A stretch of 64,000 nucleotides of DNA from Typhlomys cinereus (GCA_023101885.1 JALPQD010000820.1:461750-525749); one strand, 5' to 3'. Shown: positions 33,850-46,567, counted from the stretch's first letter. Numbers and translations are program-made. The notes: a model not told the origin generated them from the sequence alone.

Positions 33850-34680
33850 TGCTTAACAAGCACCTAACAAACATTAACGTGCATCATACCAGCTGAAACT
33901 TTGACGCCCACTTGAGAAATTATTTTGGAATGCTAGCGAGAGTAAAATGAGAATAGGAATATATTATGGGTATTGCAAATAACTACTTAGGCTAATTTTA
34001 TTAGGACTCGAGAGTTTCAGTTTGGGGGAAAAGAGATCTGAGTGTAAATGCAATAAAGTTAAACTCAGCTCTAATTTAATTTAATTGCTATATTCGGATT
34101 AGAAATGGTTAGTTTGACCTTGTGGTTTGCTTTTATGGGTTTTGTTGTTTGGGTGTTTTTGTTTTAGAAAATAAATATTTTCTGGCTCTGCCTACTAAAA
34201 TGACCGGGAAGCAATTATTACCCCGTGACAGTGAACACACCTAGCAACGAGCTATGGCTTTTACTCTTGGAAATGGTTGATGATTAAGGGCAGGAGCCAG
34301 AAAGTTCCAGAGAATTCTTGAACCAGAAGAAGGAAGGCAATCCAAGTGTGCTGAGGCGGTAATCAAAGGATTCAGGGCCAGAGCAGGCTGGAGGACTGCA
34401 CTGCACTGCCACACTCTGGCTACGGAGTCCACGCATCCATGATGTTCCCAGGGCTTTGATGATCTTGGTGTTCCCTGCGTGTTTAGCTAGATGGCAACTG
34501 CGAAAATCAGCAGTTAGAAGGAAAGAAGCACACATCTTGCTATTCCAGAGGAAATTGTGTTTACTGGTCATCAGATATCCATTGCTTGTAAGCAAAATAG
34601 CTGTTTGCCAAGGGATTCTGGTAAATAAGTGGGGAAGACGGAAGAAACCACCAGCGTTCAAACCTTGAAGTAGCAAAGTA
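33850..34680. other. unassigned intergenic stretch
   Basis: The part at 33900-34115 is AT-rich and nonrepetitive and could be a conserved noncoding element, but I have no motif evidence as clear as at 287-492. The 133-codon minus-strand frame at 34284-34685 is not recognised. Confidence 0.3.
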
Positions 34681-34682
34681 TC

Positions 34683-34870
34683 CATAGATGAAATCAGTAG
34701 ATGGAGAGTTAAAGATAACTATAGATAGAATCATTAAGTGGAGGATTAGAGGTAGTCATAGATAGCATCACAAGCCGAAGGGTTAGAGGTACCCTTACAT
34801 GAAATCTCCAGCTGAAGGGTTATAAGATATTTTTAGATCAGAGGTATCAGAGTCACCCTCTAAACCCTTG
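34683..34870. repeat. 36-39-bp minisatellite, about 4-5 copies
   Basis: Units begin near 34683, 34721, 34757, 34795 and 34831. Each opens with a (c)atagatgaaatc-like phrase, followed by a tggagggttagaggta-like phrase. The units are diverged, so the array is old. Confidence 0.75.
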
Positions 34871-35228
34871 AGTGGATTAGGATCATTAAAAATGGGACAA
34901 CCATGCATATGTGCTCTTTGTTATGAAAGGACAATGAATGGTAGCAACAATGGGATGTTCTTACAAAGTGAGCTTCAGTCTAACCAAAGCCTCAGAACTG
35001 GGCTAAATTCGACTTTAAATAAGTATGATGGAATGTAACTGTGATAGGAGGGGTAGTGAAACCAGTCAAATGATACCACAAGGAAGCAAACAGACAAATT
35101 CAGAATACCAGATTGTCTGAGCTAATATATCTTAAGAAAATACTACATTAAAAAGGAAGAAGGAGGGAAAGACAGTAAGGAAGAAAAATGTGTTCTGGAT
35201 AACAAGAGGCTTAAGAAACACAGTAGTG

Positions 35229-35515
35229 GGGGCTTGGGAGATGGCTCAGCAGATCAGAGTTCAGATCTCCAGATGCTATGTAAAAATGTGAGACAGTTAT
35301 GGCAATGTGCCTATAATTCCAACTATAGAAATACCCAGAGCAAGTTGTCTAGCCAGACTAGCCCTAAAGGTGGATTTTGGTTTAATTAGAAACCCAGGCA
35401 TAAAACAACAAAGATATAGAGTGATCAAGGATGATTCCCAGCATCACCCTTAGACCTCCACACATATGCACTCATATGTATTCACCCACATGCAAACACG
35501 CCTACATACATAGCA
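35229..35515 (+). mobile_element. B4-type SINE (ID/B1 fusion)
   Basis: Head gggggcttgggagatggctc, then a B1-like middle with gcaatgtgcctataattcca and gttgtctagccagactagcc. The end is CA-rich with cacatatgcactcatatgta. Confidence 0.7.
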
Positions 35516-35854
35516 TGGAAAAAAAGGAAACAAAATACAGTAACAAAGTATGGTGTATGTGGGTCCTATTCAGACTGTAATTTGGACAAACCAACAGCAA
35601 GATGATTGGAGGAGTTTGCATGTGTCACCCATGTATCACTTAGACATTAAAGTGTATTTCTCCAGGTGTAAGGATAACCCCATGGTTAGCCATGTCCATC
35701 TTCCTGTGAGGGAATGATACGAGATCTGGGAGTTGAAAAACAAACCACTGGGCAGAATCAGAGGGTGAGAATTTGATGAAGCCAGTGCAGCAAGGTCCTG
35801 ATGTGTGTACAGTAAACATGGAGTTTGTGATACTACACTGTGCTGTTAGTACAC

Positions 35855-36220
35855 GATGGCTTTAGCTTCATGACACATTGCTGCAGCAAAATGCCAAGCA
35901 ATACTTGGCCATTGGGGGGAGGGCAGAAAACAGTTCATTGAGTCACAATTCCAAGTTACAGTCCATTATTTGTGGGCAATCATGCCAACAAGAGCTGGAA
36001 GTAGTTGGTCACTCACACCTACAGTCAGGAAACAAAAGGATTGAATGAATATGTGGTTGGCTACTCATGCTTGGTTCACCTCATTCTTATACAGTCTGGA
36101 TGCTTTGTCTAGGGAATGGTCACATTCACAATGGATGGTCTTCTCCCATCAACTTGTGCAATCAAGACAATCCCTCACAGACAGGCCCAGCCACCTTAAA
36201 TCTGGATGTTGCCCCTCAGG
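35855..36220 (-). mobile_element. MaLR-like LTR, antisense
   Basis: Antisense order of a rodent MaLR LTR: ttgctgcagcaaaatgccaa, a cagttcattgagtcacaatt block, then ggatggtcttctcccatcaa and cacagacaggcccagcc. Confidence 0.6.
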
Positions 36221-36714
36221 TGGGCCTGAAAGTATTAAGTTAGCAACACAAACCATTTCAGCCATCATTACTGTTGTCACAGTTATATTCACACTACAGT
36301 GTAAGTCTGTAAAGTTATTATAATAAATATGTTTTTAATCACATAGTTTACAAACTTTGATTTTTAATTAATAATAGCAAAGGTTTGATGTCATCTCCCA
36401 CCATCAGGTCATGATGTCATGCTTGTTTACCTAATGCATATGTTCCATCTCAGAAAGTGTGTGACATGAAGATATTTATCTTTCGCTCATGAGCAGGCGG
36501 CTTGGAAGACGGAAAAAACACAGCAATCAAGAGCTTATAATGTCCATTGTTGATGTGTATGCCCAGTGCCTGTCAATGGGAATCCACCAGAGAAAGTTAG
36601 AAACACTGATAGCTGAGCATAGATTCCAGAGATTTGGGTGTAGAATGTCTGCATAGAGATTGGAGAATCTTCAGTGTGGGTAGTTGAAAGTAATTCTGAT
36701 GAATGTGCTATGGA

Positions 36715-36915
36715 GTTCCACCTAGAGGATCACTTATTTGCCTGGACTATGTGAATATGTCGTGCAAGGGTATTTCACAGGGAAGCTAAGTGGAGCCTCT
36801 GTCACATAAGGATGTTTCATAGAGGAGCTAAGTGGAGTCTCTACCTTGAGGGACGCTTGTTTAACTGGACCATGTAAAAGTGTCTCATGAGGGCATTTCA
36901 TGGGGGAGCTAAGGA
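36715..36915. repeat. 120-bp tandem duplication with sub-repeats
   Basis: Two units start at about 36725 and 36845 (cacttatttgcctggactatgtg against cgcttgtttaactggaccatgta). Inside, the (t)ttcaca/tagggagctaagtgga phrase occurs three times. Possibly part of an old LTR. Confidence 0.7.
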
Positions 36916-37479
36916 ATAAGTAAAGTCACCAGACAAGTTGATGGCATGGCTATAGTTTCGTTCTTCCATTTCAGAGGTTCTGATTGTAGAGGATGAATCA
37001 CTAGGCATGCTGATTAGCAAATGGCAAAAGAAGTTGAGAAGCTTGAGATACCACATCGGATTTCGATTATATTTTTATTTAAAAGAAAACTACTTTTTGG
37101 AGTCAAAAATATAACATATGGCTCACAGACAGTGCAAGCATAGATAAATAAAAATCCTAGCTTCCCAGCCAGCTTTGTGACTGGGATAAGGCACACATAG
37201 CACTAACTGTGTGGATGATTATACAACACACTTGCTGATAATAAGACTTAATTTTTTATGAGTTATGATTTTTTCCTCAGAGTTCATTTACACAGTCACC
37301 TTTTTTTCCCACCATCCTCCTAGGAATATTTTTGGTTCTGTCAGCTTATTGATTGGAGCAATACTGTTGTTGTACAAGTCCTCATTCCATGAGAATATAT
37401 TGCTGGTGGCAAGTAGCTGTCTAGCAAGCCCAGAATTGCCCACCACACAGGAGTTCAGGTACAGGATACGTGAGTGGAG

Positions 37480-37855
37480 GATATGCTTAAAGATATGCTT
37501 AGGGAGAAAGGTAAGACTTCCACCTACTCTATTCCTCAGCTTTCCTTTGGTCCTCCACTTCCTTCATGTAAATGTTCTGCCTTCCTTCTACCTAAAATGC
37601 CCCTCACCAAAGACTCTGTCAAACCAAGTCCCACCCAGCAGTTAACCTGCAGCTTAAGGCCCAATTCTTCCAGGAGGATGTCCTGGCACACAGCTGATGC
37701 AGAGGGACCTTCTTCGCTCTCCCATAACTAGCTTGGGCATATAGCCAATGGAAGACATGCAACTATTTAATTTTGTTGCTGATGCCCTCCCCCTAGTCAT
37801 TGCATTTTCACAGTATCTTACACAGCATGTCATATTATACATACTCAACAAAGCC
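37480..37855 (+). mobile_element. L2-like fragment
   Basis: Contains aatgttctgccttccttcta and cttccaggaggatgtcctgg, in the loose style of the L2 3' region. It ends just before a tetranucleotide array. Confidence 0.35.
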
Positions 37856-37863
37856 AGCAAACT

Positions 37864-38015
37864 GGATGGATGGATGCATGGATGAATGGATGGATGGATG
37901 GATAGATGGATGGATGGATGGAAGGTAGATGGATGGATGGGTGGATAGGTGGAAGGATGGATGGACGGATGGATGGATGGGTGGATGTATGGATGGAGGG
38001 TGGATAGGTAGATGG
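37864..38015. repeat. (GGAT)n microsatellite, imperfect
   Basis: About 150 bp of GGAT/GATG units with GGTAGATG, GTGGATAG and GGAC variants. The serine/isoleucine/histidine-rich minus-strand frame is an artefact. Confidence 0.95.
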
Positions 38016-38539
38016 ACAGACTGACAGACAAATGACAGAATGCTTAACGAATAGATCTGTTATTCAATTCATCCAATTCAAGTGATACATTAAAATGACT
38101 TGAAGGAATCTCTAAAATATTTCAGGATCAGAAAAATGCCATAATGAAAGAGCTAGACTTAAAGGTTAGCTTTCAAATAAGCAATTCATGATGAAGTTAA
38201 GAAGCTTGGCAAATTAACTTGTCACTGATTACTACACAGTTCAGGAGCATTTTTTAAAATAATCAGTTTAAAAGGATATTCATGAATCCTGCCATACTCT
38301 CCCACTCAAGCATCTGACAAATTCTGTATGATGTCTTGAGAAAAAGACAGAGAAACATTAAGCAGAAATGCGATACTACCCAGACAGATGCTAGTTGGTT
38401 GGATACACAATAAATAGTCCGAATGAAAGTACCAGGATCATTCTGGAGGGTGAATGCTGCCATTGCGTATTGCCTTTCCTTTCCAACAACCAAACAAACT
38501 GATCGGTACAGATTTGTAAAGTAAGCCTCTCCACAACAA

Positions 38540-38600
38540 ATTCATTCAACAAAAACTATTGAGCATATTCTTTGTTTCTTCTCATGGGAAAGTCATTGCA
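38540..38600 (-). mobile_element. L2-like 3' scrap
   Basis: attcattcaacaaaaactat, then gagcatattcttt is an antisense L2 tail. Confidence 0.35.
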
Positions 38601-38787
38601 GGGCAAATGGTGAATTACAAAGAGGTTGACCTATAAATAGATTCCAAAGCAAAATCTTCAGTAATATGCCTGGAAGATACTGTTGGCAATCCTTGTGGCA
38701 GCATCACTAAACTGTAGTGGATGATCCAATCAAATTGCAAATATCTTTATTCAAGGCAGACAAAAGCACTTGCCTTAAGTTCATATC

Positions 38788-38880
38788 CACTTGAAAAGCT
38801 GGGCATGGTGGTACACATGTCTATTACCCCAGTGTTTGGGAGGTCAGAAACAAGTTCACATACATGTGCACAGAAAAAGA
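38788..38880 (+). mobile_element. B1-like SINE fragment
   Basis: 7SL-derived phrase gctgggcatggtggtacaca, then tctattaccccagtgtttgg, then gaggtcagaaacaag. Confidence 0.7.
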
Positions 38881-39032
38881 TTCACAACAATGAAAATGTC
38901 TCTATTCCAAAAGTAAATTGAATTAAAGAAAAAATGAAGATATGTTTTTTTAAAAATATCTCAATACTGGCAAGAGAAGTGGGTTGAAATGTAAGAGAAA
39001 CATGGTTATTAGTAATGTCCAAATATTGCAAA

Positions 39033-39115
39033 GTAGGCCAGGCATGTAGCTCAGTGCAGAGCACTTGCCCAGCAGGTATAAAGCCCTAGATTTGATCCCC
39101 AGCACTGCAACAACA
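39033..39115 (+). mobile_element. ID element (BC1-like SINE)
   Basis: tRNA-Ala-like: aggccaggcatgtagctcag, gcagagcacttgcccagcag, a tttgatccccagcac B-box region and an AAC-rich tail. It is a retroposed copy, not a functional tRNA. Confidence 0.85.
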
Positions 39116-39402
39116 ACCAAAACGGCACAAATTGGGTTTTTAATCAACTGCATAACAAAATAATATATGCAGCTTTGTTTAGCATGTCTATTGAAAGAAA
39201 GACACATCCCTAGAGTCTCCCACTTACCATCTTCATGGAAATGGTAGATGCAGTATGTGACGATATCATTAATTTTTTGAGCTTCAGCAGTCCTTAGTTA
39301 TTCAATGGGCGGGTCAGGACCTGCCACAGACAGTTGCATGGAGTAGGGCTGTGAAGCACAACGCCAAACTACAAGGTTATTTGTTCACTAAATTCTTTTT
39401 TG

Positions 39403-39705
39403 AGGGCTGGGGAGATGGTTCACAGGTTAAAACCATTGCCACATAGTCAAAAGGACCTGAGTTCAGACCCTCAAATTACACATAGAAATGCCAAGTAGAT
39501 ATACTGACGACCTGCACTTCCGAGTCCTGAAAGGTAGAACCTGGGAAACCTCATAGGAAAATGATAAGGAGGTAGAGAAATCCAGGATGAAATGTCATCC
39601 ATGGGTCTTCACAGGCATACATACTCAAGTGTTCTCTTACACACACATACATACACACACATTTATATTTATATGTAAAATATAAACAAACAAGCAAACA
39701 AATAA
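39403..39705 (+). mobile_element. B2-superfamily SINE, type I, full length
   Basis: Head gagggctggggagatggttc, body with acctgcacttccgagtcctg and gataaggaggtagagaaatc, CA-rich end, and a tail of A-rich repeats (aaacaaacaagcaaac) to about 39705. Confidence 0.85.
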
Positions 39706-40189
39706 ATATTGGGTGGCTACCATAGCACTCTGCACCTTGCATAGTACATAGCATATACACAAGAAAAGGCAGCCACTCTTCTTTAACACAGTACAGTGGC
39801 AACTGTCTTAGTTATCTTTGCTGTCTCCAGATGCAGACACTGCACCTGCTTTTGATGCCTACAGTCAGAGGTCTGGCATGAGCTCTTGTAGCTGGCACAT
39901 TGTAAAGCTCTTTGGGGCTCTTCCCTTATCAAGTGTTGCTGAGAGCCCAAGCCAGAGACAAACTCTCAAGATTGTGCCTGCTGCCCGGCGAATAACTCAG
40001 GAGAATTGACTATTTCGATATCTCGACAAATTAGTCTCAGACTTGTCCAGCTCCCATTGAAATTCCTCACTTCTGAACTTGTGAGTGTTGTTTTTCTGCA
40101 GCATACAACATAGCACTTAGTTTTACCATCTTGGAATGAAAGAATGCTTTAGGTTATCTTAAAATGGACTGGTTAAGAGCATAGGTTTG

Positions 40190-40335
40190 AGGGAATCAGA
40201 TGGGTTTTGCATTCAAAGCCCTCGTTGCCTGACCTTGGGAAAGCAATTTCACTTTCTCATAAATTAATGCAATATGGTGTTGGTTTCATGAGATTATATA
40301 CCTACAAGAAACTCACTAAGTATTAGTGATCAGCA
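40190..40335 (+). mobile_element. MIR-like fragment
   Basis: gttgcctgaccttgggaaag, then caatttcactttctcataaa in the MIR core order. Confidence 0.6.
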
Positions 40336-40339
40336 TATC

Positions 40340-41675
40340 CTCAGATCAGCCTGCTCATTGGCGCACAGCTAGTTGCAAGTAAACCCTTCATGGACTGAAG
40401 CAAAATGTTCCTTCCACTAACTTTGTGCTTCCCTGTGAAAAGATTTGGACCTCTGAAGGTCCAAAGGGTGTACTCAGTTGCTCTCTTTCTTGGGAAACTC
40501 TTTCACATACAGTTGAAGGTATAATTATGTCTCCTCACTAATTACCCATCTTAGTTACCCGGGGTTCAGGATTGAAAGTCCTAAAACTGCAAAAGTTCCA
40601 GGCAGACCAAAATAGTTACTGACCTTCTCTCTATGTCTCCCCAAGGTCCTCAAACATGGCTGTACCAACACACCGAGTGACTGCCTTGCTGCCTTAGGCC
40701 GTTTGCTCCTAGACACCATCGCATGGTGAACACGGATGTTGTCAGGGATGTGGAGGAAAAAGCACTCCCATGTGTTTTTCTCTCTCCATGTTGGCGCCGA
40801 GTCTTCCCACTCTCCCCATCTCTAGTGATCTTGGTAAGCCACTCTCCCAAGTTCATAGGTTACGATTTGCGAGGTCTGCTTGTTTATTTATTCCTGATTT
40901 CATACTCTCTGTTTTTATTTCTCTCTTCCAAGCAGGTGCTCATTGTAACTGGGAAACATGCCATAAGGATTTATGTCATGTTGATTCTAGAGCTGTTTTA
41001 TGCATGTAGTTTTAAATTTGCATGAACGGTATTATGCAACAGACTGAGCAGTGCCCTCTCTTTCAAACTAAATGCTACTATTAAAATTGTAGCATATGGG
41101 ACCATTTAGTTTCTTGCTTTGAAATGCTATGCGGTATATTTCTGAGTTTGCATCTTCTCAAAGATGACAAGCAAGGGATTTCTAATCGCCTACTTCTACC
41201 TATCACACAGTGATCATGAAGATCGCCACCATTTGTTTCCCCATCGGGAAAAGTCATCTGGGATCAATCAGTTCAAGTTGCCAAATTTTCCAATGCATCT
41301 GATGGAGGTCATTTGTTATTTTTAAATGATTAGAAGGAAGAAGACTCGAGACTAAGCTTCCAAGAATGCCTGCAAGAACCAACAACCCCAAGGAATGATG
41401 GTCTCTGCCACCAGCAGCAAGTAAGGAGATCTGGAGATCACATTCCTCTCTTGTAAGTGCAACTAGCAAATGTGTCCCATCGAGAGCTTCTTCAGATTCT
41501 CTCTGTGGTACATCCAGATCTGGGACTTCTGGGACATCTTCTGAAAAATAAATCAAGGCATCTTAAGTCTTTGTGGTCATGTGAAGCAGCCCGACAGTGA
41601 GAGCATCAAAAGATTGCTCCTTGCCCCCCCCCGAAAGTATCTGCTTGGAGGAAGGCTGAGGGGGAGGATCTGGGA
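40340..41675. other. unassigned intergenic stretch
   Basis: Frames at 40723-41025 and 41254-41556 are not recognised. The region around 40900-41150 may be a very old L1 or L2 remnant. No gene. Confidence 0.35.
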
Positions 41676-41681
41676 AGCAGG

Positions 41682-42666
41682 TGTGATGGTTAATCTTTGC
41701 TGGGCTGATTTTCCCAGGCACACACTGTGATGACTCCAGGCCGTCGGAGCAGAGAAAGGTGAACGTGCTGCAGGTCCTTCACCCCTTCACCCAAATCCAG
41801 GGGACTCTGGACACAGCAGGGATTTTGTCAAGGCGAGACTCATTCACTCACTCATTCACTCACTCAGTTACACAGCTGCTGGCTGTGATGACGGAGATAA
41901 GTAAAGCCTGACCGCCCGCATCTCCGCCTTAGCCCTCCAGAGACTCGGCAACGGACGGGGAGTTTGTCAGAGCAAGATCTCCGTTTATTGGGGGTGACAA
42001 ATCAGCTTATATTAGACAAAGAACTAGAGCACGCGAAACAGCCAGCCTTAATGGTCAGCATAGCACACAGGCTGCATAGGTAAGACTAAACATAAATCTA
42101 TGTTGGCCCCTATAAGCCAATTAGGGCTCTCTGTAATGTGATCAGGGTTACACCTAGGACACTAGCTCCCAGAGCCATCTTTGGTCCCACATGCTAAGCC
42201 ATGCATGCCCTGTTCACTCCCTCCCAGACCATTATTCCTGGGCAAGCCCAATAAACTTTCATTATTGACTTGAAGGATCTCAAATCACGTAGAAGACAAG
42301 TCTCTTTTAGACACACCTGTGAGAGATTGTGTAGTTTCTGAGTATGTCTATGAAGGATTAAGACGATTAGGCTAGCCAGCCTAGGTGGGAAAACTTGTCC
42401 TAATAGCAACCAGTACTGTTCCCCAGATCATGATGCCTGGCTATATGAGGAGAAGAAAGCAATCTGAACACAAGCATTTATGACTCTGCTTCGTGACTGT
42501 GGACACAATTCCACCAGCTGCCTCCAGCTCTTACACACTGCTTTGACTCCCCCCTTCTCATCATAGACTGGACCTCAAACTGTGAGCCAGAATGAACCCT
42601 TCTTCATTCTTAAATTGCTTTTGTCCGGGTAGCTCTGTTACAGTAACAGGAGAGGACTTTAAGACA
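41682..42666 (+). mobile_element. MaLR (MT/ORR1-like) LTR, split
   Basis: Starts tgtgatggttaatctt (41682-41698), resumes attgacttgaaggatctcaa (from about 42259), continues through gacacacctgtgagagattg and ctcaaactgtgagccagaat, and ends at gactttaagaca. The type is one of the commonest rodent LTRs. It is interrupted by 41699-42258. Confidence 0.75.
41699..42258 (-). mobile_element. ERV-like LTR inserted in a MaLR LTR
   Basis: 560 bp bounded by TG (41699) and CA, as an LTR would be. On the minus strand it reads TGAAAGTTTATTGGG onward. CpG content is high. A 45-base phrase is repeated inside (about 41811-41855 and 41938-41988: cagggattttgtcaaggcga against ggggagtttgtcagagcaag). A cactcattcactcact stretch lies between them. 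I could not identify a target-site duplication or the family. Confidence 0.55.
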
Positions 42667-42884
42667 AAGGTATCTAGAAAATAGAGATTCAAGCCTTTTG
42701 TCTCCTGTCGTGCAGGGAGGAAGAAGGAAGCTGGAGAAACCAGTTGTTCTTACATATCACAAAGTAAAGGAAAAATGGACATACGCAATTTAACTGGTAC
42801 CACATTGCACAAGTCGGTTCCCCCAGGAGAGGTTCGTGAGGGTTCCTGACCCCAGTTTCTTCAGTAGCCTGGATACTGTGATTC

Positions 42885-43085
42885 AGTTAAGAGTCCATGT
42901 GTTAATGACTTAGTTTCCCCTAGGGTGGTGCTATTAGCAGGTGGAGAGACCTGTGAGAGGCGGGACCTAACAAGATGCCCTTGGGTAGCTGAGGAATGTG
43001 CTTTTGAAGAGAACTTCAGAACACTGGCTCCCTCCTCATGCCTCCATGGGCATGTATGTGCCTGGACATTTGCTGAAAAAATGTG
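42885..43085 (+). mobile_element. LTR-like interspersed repeat fragment
   Basis: Shares with 19010 and 47726 the opening tgttaatgacttagtttccc, then ggtggtgctattagcaggtg, a cctgtgagaggcgggacctaa block and a ctccctcctcatgcctccat block. Same unnamed family. Confidence 0.55.
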
Positions 43086-43089
43086 ATTC

Positions 43090-46000
43090 TCGAGGAAGAG
43101 GAAGAGGTTCTTGAAGTGGTGCTGGACAAGCAAGCCCAGTCCACCAGCAGGGAATGGTATGTAGAAATTTTCAGCAGAAAAAGAAAACAACAGAGGAAAA
43201 AGCAGAAAGGAGCAAGAAAACCTCTTTCTCCTAAAACTGTGGCATGTCTTCCCCAAGGTATCCATCAATTAACATATTTTTTAAAATAACAAATTGGGGT
43301 CTTTGAGATGACTTTTGCAGTGCTATTATTTTACTCACACAGAAAAGAAACCAATTTGTTACACTAGTCATTGAGCAGCACAGCAAAGTTTAATGAATGT
43401 TTCCCAAATTCTGTGATGCTAAAACTTATCTGAGACTTTTGTTAAACCCGGGTCCCTATGAGCGCTTATGGGATGAAACCAGAAGTTCATGTTATTTAAC
43501 AAGAGCCCTCAAAGAGGGTCATGTTTGGAAAAAAACTGACCAAAGCTGAACTGAACCTGAAATTCAGCTTTCCTCCACAACCTTTTGTGGATGACATAGA
43601 TTCTGTTATCCGGTCAGCCTCTTGATTAGTCATCAAACTATATGAACCACTGCCCTGAATTACATAAGTAGATGCTTCACTAGAGATGTGACTTGTACCC
43701 CCATTTCCTTTATAAGTTCTACTCCAGGAACCTCCCTTGCATTTTCACAGGCCCCTTCAATAATCCAGAGAGGAAGATCATTTGTACATGTTAGAAACTG
43801 ACAGGCAAGAGGTTTGGGAAACTGGTAGACAATTGGTTTGTAAGTAGCCAGGCTGAAACTGGAATCAAATCCTTCTGGAATCCACATTCGTGCCTTGGTC
43901 CTATCTAGATTCTGTCCTTCCAGAACCAATCTGTATAATGGTTGGCTGCACAGAAGGCTGCAAGTCTCCACCCAGGAGCTTTTGGTCTTACACTGTCCCT
44001 TCACTAAACTCACTGCCCCCACCCCACCTGCTTCATCCCAAGCAGTCATCCTGTTTGTGCCCCATCGCTCCATTGCAATTTTCCACCCAGATTATTTGTG
44101 GCTACAAACAGGCAAGGCCACGCCAACGTCTGGCATTAAAAGAAGCATGAGCCTTCATTCCTGAGGTAATGAGACCATTTTTTCCAGGTTCCTTCCTCTA
44201 AAGTTCATGAACTTAATAAAAAATAAAATAAGACCGGCTCTATTACAGCCCGGATCAGTGCCGCAGGAAGCCTGGGCCGATTGGGGAAAAGAGGTGCTCA
44301 GTCTCCAGTCCTGTCTTTACCTTCTGCTAAATCTGTAGACAGCGGGGTGGGGGAGCGCCCTTCCAGCTTCCCAGCAATCCAGCATAGGTGACCCCAAGGT
44401 CACAGGAGGAGAATAAGCCAAGAGAGGAAGCCCTTTTACATCTCCTTCCTCTGAGAAACAGACCTCTGGAACAAGCTGACTCTTGGGTCGTCAAAGAGAT
44501 GGAGGATCTAAATCTGCCCTGCCTCTCTGTACCACAATACCCAGAGTAAGAGTAAATGACCCCAGAAAGAAGTGGAAAGGGTAGGCCCTGGCTCTGAATC
44601 ATTGTTCTCTGTTCATCAAATCCTGGTCGCTGCCAATGCTTCTACACCCGGGGAATGGCTGCATGGGGGCCCTTGTTCCTACTTCCTGTGATTCCTCCTC
44701 GGAGGTGCTCCAAGCCCACCCTTCTCTCCTTGCACCCTAACTTCTGACAGGGCATTCCTAGAATTTCTGTTGTAGGTCCTTTTAAAAAAGCAAGCAATAG
44801 TCCTTCATTGCAGAGGGTATGTATCATGGCTATTTCGGTGGGATTGTGCTATGGAAGGCACAGAATGGGCTCAACTACTAATGCAGCAAGGATGGGAAGG
44901 ATTTATAACCAAGGTGCAGAGTGAGGAACGGTGGCTAGAAAATGACTCAGCAGGGACTTTTAGGGTAAAGGGACATTTCAGCTGAATGAAGGCAGGTTCT
45001 TAGCGAAGACAAACCAAGGCAGCCAGACCTCTCCTGCAACATGAGGGAAGGTGAGAAACACATTGAAGGTGTTCAGATATGGCAGAGTTAGAGTCATTCT
45101 TGTCTAACTGACTTAGCAGGATTCCTGCTAAAACTGGATTTACAAGAAGTGAACAGACAGGCCTGGAGAAAGTTCAGGAATCTGACTAAAGTTTCTTCAG
45201 CAAAGCATGTTTGCCAGGCCTTACCGGGTCCTCCAGAGACATAACTTTCCCACTAGATGTTTCAAAGATCTGCTGAGTGTCATTCACTCTGATCTTGACA
45301 TTCGTCCCACTTTCACCCCTGGTCTCCTCTCCTTCCCCACCCAATCTGTACCAGCCTCACCAACCTGCAGAGCCCTCATTATTCATTACTTCTCTACTTC
45401 GGTGGCCCATACAGTCGGAAAAACGTGTCTAACGTTGCCTCATAAAACCAGCAAAGAAAAAAATAGCAGTATCCGATTTAGCTCTGTATCACAGGGTCAG
45501 AGTAAGAAATAGATGTGAAAAGAATCTAAAACTACAATGCCTGCTGGGCATATGGTTAAGACACCATGAACACCCAGCCCTGTGTTTGTAGTCTGGTATG
45601 CGTGCATTTGAATGCCAGTAGTCCCTGTCATTTTGCAAGATCCGATCCAGGTCGCCTATCTGTGAAACGAAGGCAAAAATAAAGATAAAATAAAGAAAGC
45701 TAACTCTTCAGATCGCAGAGAAGAGTTAGAAACATGATGACAGCCCCGTTAGAGCCACGGTGCCTTCTCTAAATGAAAATGAAATGCCTGGCCTTTGGGT
45801 CCTCCTCCTGCGGCCTACAGTTTTGGTGGCTCTATGTCAGCGACTTCCCTCCACTGGATGGGAGGAGCCCACCGATGACAGGTTTAAGACCTGCTAGGCT
45901 CCCAGAACCTGTTCAATCACCTCCTAATTCTCAGCTAAAACCACTGAGAAGATTGCAAAGAGATTCAGGAAATAACAACCAGGCGCTCTGAGACTTGGGA

Positions 46001-46560
46001 TTGGGGGGTGACAGAGGCAAAGCAACCCAGGGAGGCCTGGAGTGCAGACTCCCAGCCTCTGGCCCCCACCCCAGATGTGGTGGGCGGTGACCATGAGAAG
46101 TAATACTGCATTTCCTATGAATGAACTGATGGGCCAGAAGAACAATGTCCTCATTGATAGGAAAAGGTCGCTGAAATTCCAAGGATACTCGAGGCCTTTC
46201 ATATTAATCCTACGTAATGTGAGTCCCTGACAACCCAATTTCTAACGTGCCTACTGTGGTTCAGCTGGTAATTCGCTGTGACTCAGTCAGTGCATCCTCA
46301 ACGAAGTGCTTGAGAGGGGGAAACCTGCTCTTTTTCTTCTCTGAACCAAGGGTCCCCCCACGCTGTGTTAAGGCAAGTGATTATGAATCTACGGGAAAGA
46401 GGGTTTGTTCCACTGAAAGTTTACTTATATATTTTGAAGAGTCCAGGTCCAAGCCTAGTGAAATTCTTCTGTATTAAACACGCATTATCAGCAGGTAGGA
46501 AGCGAGGAACACAGGCTGGTTAACTGTTGCTGCTGCCTCCAGACACGGTGTATGAGAACT
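43090..46560. other. mostly unassigned intergenic stretch
   Basis: Many frames of 61-137 codons, often overlapping on both strands, with no recognisable domain. The part at 45535-45690 has a SINE-like look (head-like tgctgggcatatggttaaga and an aataaagataaaataaag tail) but the type is unclear. The part at 46400-46500 is AT-rich. No gene supported. Confidence 0.35.
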
Positions 46561-46567
46561 ATGAATG

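Noticed and set aside
34683..34870. CRISPR-like array (also 36715-36915, 48003-48410)
   Set aside because: Units are contiguous, diverged tandem repeats without unique spacers, in a mammalian genome.
37654..38031. 125-codon Ser/Ile/His-rich minus-strand ORF
   Set aside because: Translation of the (GGAT)n microsatellite.
39033..39115. tRNA gene
   Set aside because: The tRNA-like sequence is the head of an ID SINE with an A-rich tail, and the clover-leaf is not preserved. The same holds for 60882-60955 and all B2-type heads.
42861..43289. Overlapping 135-codon (minus) and 68-codon (plus) ORFs
   Set aside because: Partly inside an LTR-like repeat, mutually antisense, with no recognisable protein.
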